From Amycolatopsis acidicola (lineage in GTDB: Bacteria; Actinomycetota; Actinomycetes; Mycobacteriales; Pseudonocardiaceae), in NCBI RefSeq assembly GCF_007713735.2, contig NZ_VMNW02000002.1, positions 124,001 through 188,000 of the forward strand: a stretch of 64,000 nucleotides of DNA, given 5' to 3'. Positions 60,302 to 64,000 of the stretch are shown piece by piece. The notes beneath the pieces are model-generated. The model did no database searches. It was not told where the DNA came from and saw only the letters and a program-made list of their open reading frames with translations. A program made the position numbers and the translations under genes. Within the stretch, counting starts at the first letter, position 1. Every line of letters starts with the position of its first letter.

Positions 60302-60314
60302 CTGGTCTGACCAG
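60302..60314. promoter_or_regulatory. Perfect GntR operator upstream of the MHS transporter operon
   Basis: CTGGTC-T-GACCAG is a perfect 13-base palindrome. Its core is repeated, with one change, at 55900 near gntR. The size is typical of FadR-type GntR sites. Confidence 0.7.
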
Positions 60315-60724
60315 AAGAACAGTAGATGCCACCGGACCGGAAGTCCAGGTACCCGGCGAGCAGTAACTACGCGTTAACAGCCTCCGGACGAAGGTGGTCT
60401 CTTGACGAGCCTGTGGCGCCCCGCCGGTCTCGCGAACGAAAACCGCGTGCGGCGTCCCTTGCGCCACACGCGGCGGTGACAACGGAACCGCGAAGCGATC
60501 ATCCGCGTACTCTGCCGCGGGGAAGCCGGTCCGTCGCACCATCGTGCGCGCCGGGCGGCGGCGGGAAAACCCCTCCCACGATGCGGTCAGCGCAGATCGA
60601 AGCATGGCCCGTTTGCCTCGGGCACGTCAGCCGATGCCCTGACACCTGAGACGCGTTGGCGGAAACCGTTGCGCACCATAAAGTACGGCGGGCTGCCGCG
60701 GCACCAGAAAACGAGTACACGGCC
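60315..60724. other. Intergenic stretch with one strong hairpin, no gene recognised
   Basis: No frame in this 410-base stretch has a recognisable protein. It contains a strong inverted repeat at 60443-60473 and marks the border between the intact GntR module and the decayed genes that follow. Confidence 0.5.
60443..60473. terminator. Hairpin between the MHS operon promoter and the SsuD pseudogene
   Basis: CCGCGTGCGGCG pairs with CGCCACACGCGG over 12 positions with one mismatch, closing a 7-base loop (TCCCTTG). No T run follows, so it may be a GC-type terminator or a leftover of a rearrangement. Confidence 0.4.
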
Positions 60725-61372
60725 ATGAGCCTCGAATTCCTCTGGTACATCCCGAACCAGGCCGAGCCCGGTCACCGTGGCGACGCCGTCGCGGCGGACC
60801 ACAACGGCCTGGAAACGCTGACCAGGCAAGCGAAGGCGCTGGAACACCACGGGTGGGACGGCGCGCTGATCGGCACCGGCTGGGGGCGGCCCGACACCTT
60901 CACCGTCGCCACCGCGCTCGCCGCCAGGACGACGAAGTTCCAGCCGCTCGGCGCACCAGGGAGTTCCTGCGGATCGTGCGGAAACTGTGGACCGAGGAGG
61001 ACGTCACCTACCGCGGCGAGCACTTCACCGTGACCGGCTCCACCCTCGCCCAGCGCCCGGTCGTCCGCAGTGGACGGTCACATCCCCGGCTCTACTTCGG
61101 CGGCGCCTCCCCGGCCGCCGAACAGGTGGCCGCCACCGACGCCGACGTCCAGCTCTTCTGGGGAGAGCCGCTGGACGGGATCGCCGAGCGCATCGAGCGG
61201 CTCAAGGGGCTGAGCGAGAAGCTGGGGCGCGAGCATCCGCCCCTGGAGTTCGGGCTGCGGGTCACCACGTTCGTACGGGACACCACCGACCCGGCCTGAG
61301 CCGACGCCGAGGCCAAGGTCGCGCGGCTGGCCGAAAACAGGGCCGTCCGTCCACAATGTACGTCCGGCCGCG
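60725..61372 (+). pseudogene. Alkanesulfonate monooxygenase (SsuD)-like, decayed
   Basis: The N-terminus (MSLEFLWYIPNQAEPGHRGD, then WDGALIGTGWGRPDTFTVATALAARTTKF) is that of SsuD-type FMNH2 monooxygenases. At about 60950 the reading shifts frame and jumps to RTREFLRIVRKLWTEEDVTYRGEHF, so roughly 60-70 family residues that normally lie between are missing. After VTTFVRDTTDPA a TGA at 61297 stands where relatives have Trp; the frame then goes on [15 protein letters not shown] before homology ends near 61370. At least three lesions: internal deletion with frameshift, a nonsense codon and loss of the C-terminus. Confidence 0.85.
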
Positions 61373-61399
61373 AGGATCTCCGGCACGCTCGGGAAAGCT

Positions 61400-61560
61400 G
61401 GCGCGGGAACCGCCCGGACGCAACCACCAGCGACCACACCGCCGACGCGAAGACGAGCCCGACGATGATCCAGCCGAGCGCCCGAACCGGGAAACCGCGG
61501 ACCGCCACGAGGTCACCGTCGGCGATCCGGCGGCGCGGCCGGTCAAGGAACCCAGCATGC
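61400..61560 (-). pseudogene. Possible remnant of a membrane protein gene
   Basis: On the - strand this stretch reads [14 protein letters not shown] followed by a hydrophobic segment ([20 protein letters not shown]) and a basic tail. No start, stop or flanking domain fits a whole gene. It may be a fragment of a permease or may be chance. Confidence 0.2.
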
Positions 61561-61629
61561 GGGAAGCGGCGCGAGCCCGCGGAGCTGCCACAATCGGGCG
61601 TTGACGAAGAGGGGTCGAAGGTAGGAGCA

Positions 61630-62488
61630 GTGGCCAGGAAACGTCCGACGCTCGCCGACGTGGCGAACCGCGCGGGCACGTCGACAGCGGTGGTGAGCTA
61701 CGTGCTCAACAACGGCCCGCGTCCGGTGTCGGCCTCGTTACGTGCCAAGGTGATCAGCGCTATCGACGAGCTGGACTACCGGCCGGACCGGCGCGCAAGC
61801 ACTTCGGCGGCCACGCGGCTGGCGGCAGATCGGCCTGCTCGTCCCGGACCTGACGTTGCCGCTGTTCGGCGAGTTCGTGGGGCGGATCGAGGCCGAGGCC
61901 CGTGCCCGCGGCCATCTCACGTTGATCGGCAACACCGGCTACGACCCGGAACGCGAACTCGAGTTCACGACCGCGTTCGCCCAAGCCGGGATCGACGGCC
62001 TTGTCGTGATCGGGGCGGCGAGCGCGACCGAAACCGCGGAACTGTGCGCGCGGGAACGCGTCCCGGTGGTGTGGATGCACAGCATCCGTGGCGAAGCCGC
62101 CGTGCCGATCGTGGGCGTGGACCACGTGCGCGCCGGCGAACTCGTCGCCCGGCACTTCGTCGACGAGCACGACTGCGAGGACCTGGTGTTCGTCGGCGGG
62201 TTCACCGGGGCGGACGTTCCCCACGGCGACCGCGAAACCGTGCAGCAACGATTCGCCGGGGCCAGTGCCGTGCGCGAGCACGGCATCACCCAGATCCGCA
62301 CCGACCTCACCCCGGCAGGCGCGTACTCGGCCGTCAGCGCTTTCCTCCGCAAGTCCCCGACCGCGCCGCAGGCCGTCATCGCGGGCACCTATGCCCAGAC
62401 CTCCGCCACCATCCGCGCGCCCATCGATTCTTTGCTCTGGATCGGCGACACCTGCGGGTGCCGGACCACGTCGCGGGCACTGCCGTAA
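61630..62488 (+). pseudogene. LacI-family regulator, frameshifted and truncated
   Basis: From GTG at 61630 the DNA-binding domain is clear ([24 protein letters not shown], then [21 protein letters not shown]). Between about 61795 and 61830 the frame changes, and the ligand domain continues in another frame: [20 protein letters not shown], then [50 protein letters not shown]. The homology stops near 62420 ([12 protein letters not shown]), about 70 residues before a normal C-terminus. The product cannot be a working LacI repressor. Confidence 0.85.
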
Positions 62489-62580
62489 TCCGTCCGCATC
62501 GCGGGAAAGATCCACGCTTTCGGATGAACGAGACGGACCGCGCGTTGACCGGGCAGGCAGGTGGTCAATAAGCACGGAGG

Positions 62581-63749
62581 ATGCAACGCCGCCTGCGACA
62601 GCTCGTGCTGCTCGCCGTGGTCGAGGTGCTCGCGATGAGCGTCTGGTTCTCGGCATCGGCCGTGATTCCGGCGTTGCGGGCCGAGTGGTCGCTGTCGAGA
62701 GAAGGCGCGATCCTGCTGACGGTCACGGTGCAGGTGGGGTTCGCGGCCGGTGCGGTGGTCTCGGCCGCGCTGAACCTGGCCGACCGGTTCCGCCCGCAGG
62801 TGATCATGGGCTGCGGCGCGTTCCTCGCCGCGGCGGCGCGTTCCTCGCCGCGGCGGCGAACGCGGCGTTTCCGTTGTGCGGTGAGACGAAATGGCTCGGC
62901 GTGGGGTTGCGGTTCCTCACCGGTTTCGCGTTGGCCGCCGTGTACCCGGTCGGGATGAAGGTCGTCGTCTCGTGGTTTCCCCGCGGTCGTGGCCTCGCGC
63001 TCGGTGTTCTGCTGGCAGCGCTCACCGTCGGCTCGGCCATGCCCAACCTGCTCACCGTGCTCAGCTGGCGACCGGTCCTGTTCGGCACCGCGGCGTTCGC
63101 GGTGGTCTCCGGCGTGCTCGCGATCGTGGGGGTGCGCCCGGGACCGGAGTTCCCGCCGTCGTCCTCATGGGAGCCCCGCTACGTCCTGCGGATACTGGCC
63201 GACCGGCGACAGCGGCTGGTCTTTCTCGGCTATTTCGGGCATATGTGGGAGATGTACGCGTTGTGGGCCTGGCTGCCCGCCTACCTCGGCCCGGGGTCGG
63301 GGCCGAGGTCGTTCGTGGTCATCGGAATCTGTGGCACGTTCGGTTGCCTTGCCGGTGGCGCGCTGTCCGACCGGCACGGCCGTCCGCTGGTGGCCATGAT
63401 CGCGATGCTGGTCAGCGGGGTGTGCTGCCTCCTCTCGGCCGCCGCGTTCGGTACCGTCGCGCTCGTCCCGCTGCTGCTCGTCTGGGGCGCGGCCGTCGTC
63501 GCGGACTCCGGGCAGTTCTCCGCCGCGCTGAGCGAACTGACGGACCAGCGCTACGTCGGAACGGCGCTCACCGCGATGACCGCGTGCGGTTTCCTGATCA
63601 GCGGGCTCACCATTCAGCTGCTCCCCCTGCTCGCCGACGCGGTGGGCTGGCGCCAGGCGGTGCCGTTGCTCGCGGCCGGGCCGCTCGTCGGCACGCTGGC
63701 GATGCACCGCCTCCGCGCACACCAGAACACCGCACGGTTGGCCATCTGA
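62581..63749 (+). pseudogene. MFS transporter broken by a 20-bp tandem duplication
   Basis: The first frame from ATG at 62581 encodes helices 1-2 (LVLLAVVEVLAMSVWFSASAVIP, VTVQVGFAAGAVVSAALNLADRF) up to MGCGAFLAAAA. There a directly repeated 20-base unit (62818-62857) shifts the frame. The rest continues in another frame with NAAFPLCGETKWLGVGLRFLTG to a stop at 63749 and is otherwise intact. Removing one copy restores a 382-residue protein of the CynX/NarK-like MFS type. GGAGG directly touches the ATG, so the true start may be different. Confidence 0.85.
62818..62857 (+). repeat. 20-bp perfect tandem duplication
   Basis: Two adjacent copies of a 20-base unit starting GCGTTCCTCG and ending CCGCGGCGGC occupy 62818-62837 and 62838-62857. 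The length is not a multiple of three and breaks the MFS gene. Confidence 0.95.
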
Positions 63750-63880
63750 TCCGAAACCGGTATGCGTGCGCGTCACTGCCGTTCCGCCAGCACGTCGCGA
63801 ACACCTTGTCATCGACACCGCCGTCGTAAGCGCGAAACGCGCGGCCGCCATCATCACTGAGCAGGCAGCCGCTCCCGAAG

Positions 63881-64000
63881 TCAGCGGGTGCCGGGATTTT
63901 CCTTGTGGAACACGCCGTCCTTCATGATGTAGTGCAGTTTCTCCTTGTCCTGCAGGACGGTGATGTCCGCGAGCGGGTCGCCGTCGACGAGGAGCAGGTC
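63881..64000 (-). CDS. Amidohydrolase family protein, C-terminal end only
   Basis: Only the last 39 codons are in the window; the stop is at 63881-63883. They read DLLLVDGDPLADITVLQD followed by KEKLHYIMKDGVFHKE, the typical closing segment of amidohydrolase-superfamily proteins (imidazolonepropionase/prolidase-like), where the N- and C-terminal parts form the small beta domain. The 131 bases between it and the MFS pseudogene hold nothing recognisable. Confidence 0.88.
   Translation of the reverse strand, partial: DLLLVDGDPLADITVLQDKEKLHYIMKDGVFHKENPGTR

Noticed and set aside
60315..60724. Small open frames between the MHS operon and the SsuD remnant
   Set aside because: No ribosome binding site with a plausible protein, no motif, and composition like non-coding GC-rich DNA.

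Overview
The window is very GC-rich DNA with a strong G/C bias at third codon positions, frequent GTG starts and many 1-, 4- or 8-base gene overlaps. It encodes F420-type enzymes (a Ddn-like nitroreductase and a luciferase-like oxidoreductase), many IclR, SDR and acyl-CoA dehydrogenase paralogues, and paired actinobacterial-style acyl-CoA dehydrogenases. This points to a soil actinomycete, most likely Pseudonocardiaceae (Amycolatopsis-like). The genus is inferred; no rRNA gene is present. No prophage, insertion sequence or CRISPR array was seen.

Layout. (1) 1-4034, + strand: thiolase end, two acyl-CoA dehydrogenases and two enoyl-CoA hydratases, overlapping like one beta-oxidation operon, then a convergent SDR (4019-4783) and a SRPBCC-like protein. 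(2) 5516-12676, - strand signalling: a 1480-residue soluble hybrid histidine kinase with seven HAMP repeats, a single-domain response regulator, a TetR/Ddn-like pair with a visible operator, and a small kinase without HAMP. (3) 13170-19747: a LysR regulator divergent from a two-subunit CoA-transferase, a 3-hydroxyacyl-CoA dehydrogenase, an acyl-CoA dehydrogenase and a thiolase, a set that suits dicarboxylate (adipate-like) beta-oxidation. (4) 19820-25427: an IclR regulator divergent from a five-gene operon (NTF2-like protein, two SDRs, KstD-like flavoprotein, MFS transporter). (5) 25531: tRNA-Leu(GAG).

(6) 25757-53012 is the most striking part. It is a large catabolic supercluster: a 14-gene - strand array (Rieske oxygenase, MhpB-like extradiol dioxygenase, M20-like protein, two meta-cleavage-type hydrolases, quinone oxidoreductase, IclR, GMC oxidoreductase, NCS1 permease, hydrolase-like protein, acyl-CoA-dehydrogenase-fold flavoprotein, CoA ligase, isochorismatase-type hydrolase). 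The ferredoxin reductase and ferredoxin are divergent to it. A double CaiB CoA-transferase with a hydratase, a second IclR, a molybdenum hydroxylase with a fused FAD subunit, an F420 enzyme and an MHS transporter follow. A 17-base palindrome with consensus GGTCCGNTCANCGGACC recurs at six places at the edges of these units, so one IclR regulon is likely. The enzyme mix (molybdenum hydroxylase, Rieske oxygenase, extradiol dioxygenase, C-C hydrolase, nucleobase-type permease, amide hydrolases) fits breakdown of an N-heteroaromatic compound; the substrate is inferred.

(7) 53116-60259: a GntR-regulated module with a deacetylase-fold hydrolase (possible cyclic imidase), amidase, two SDRs, an isopropylmalate/tartrate dehydrogenase-like enzyme and an MHS transporter. 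A TGGTCTGAC(C/A)A operator is found at both promoters. (8) 60725-63749: three consecutive broken genes (SsuD-like monooxygenase, LacI regulator, MFS transporter), the last broken by a 20-base tandem duplication. The window ends inside an amidohydrolase on the - strand.
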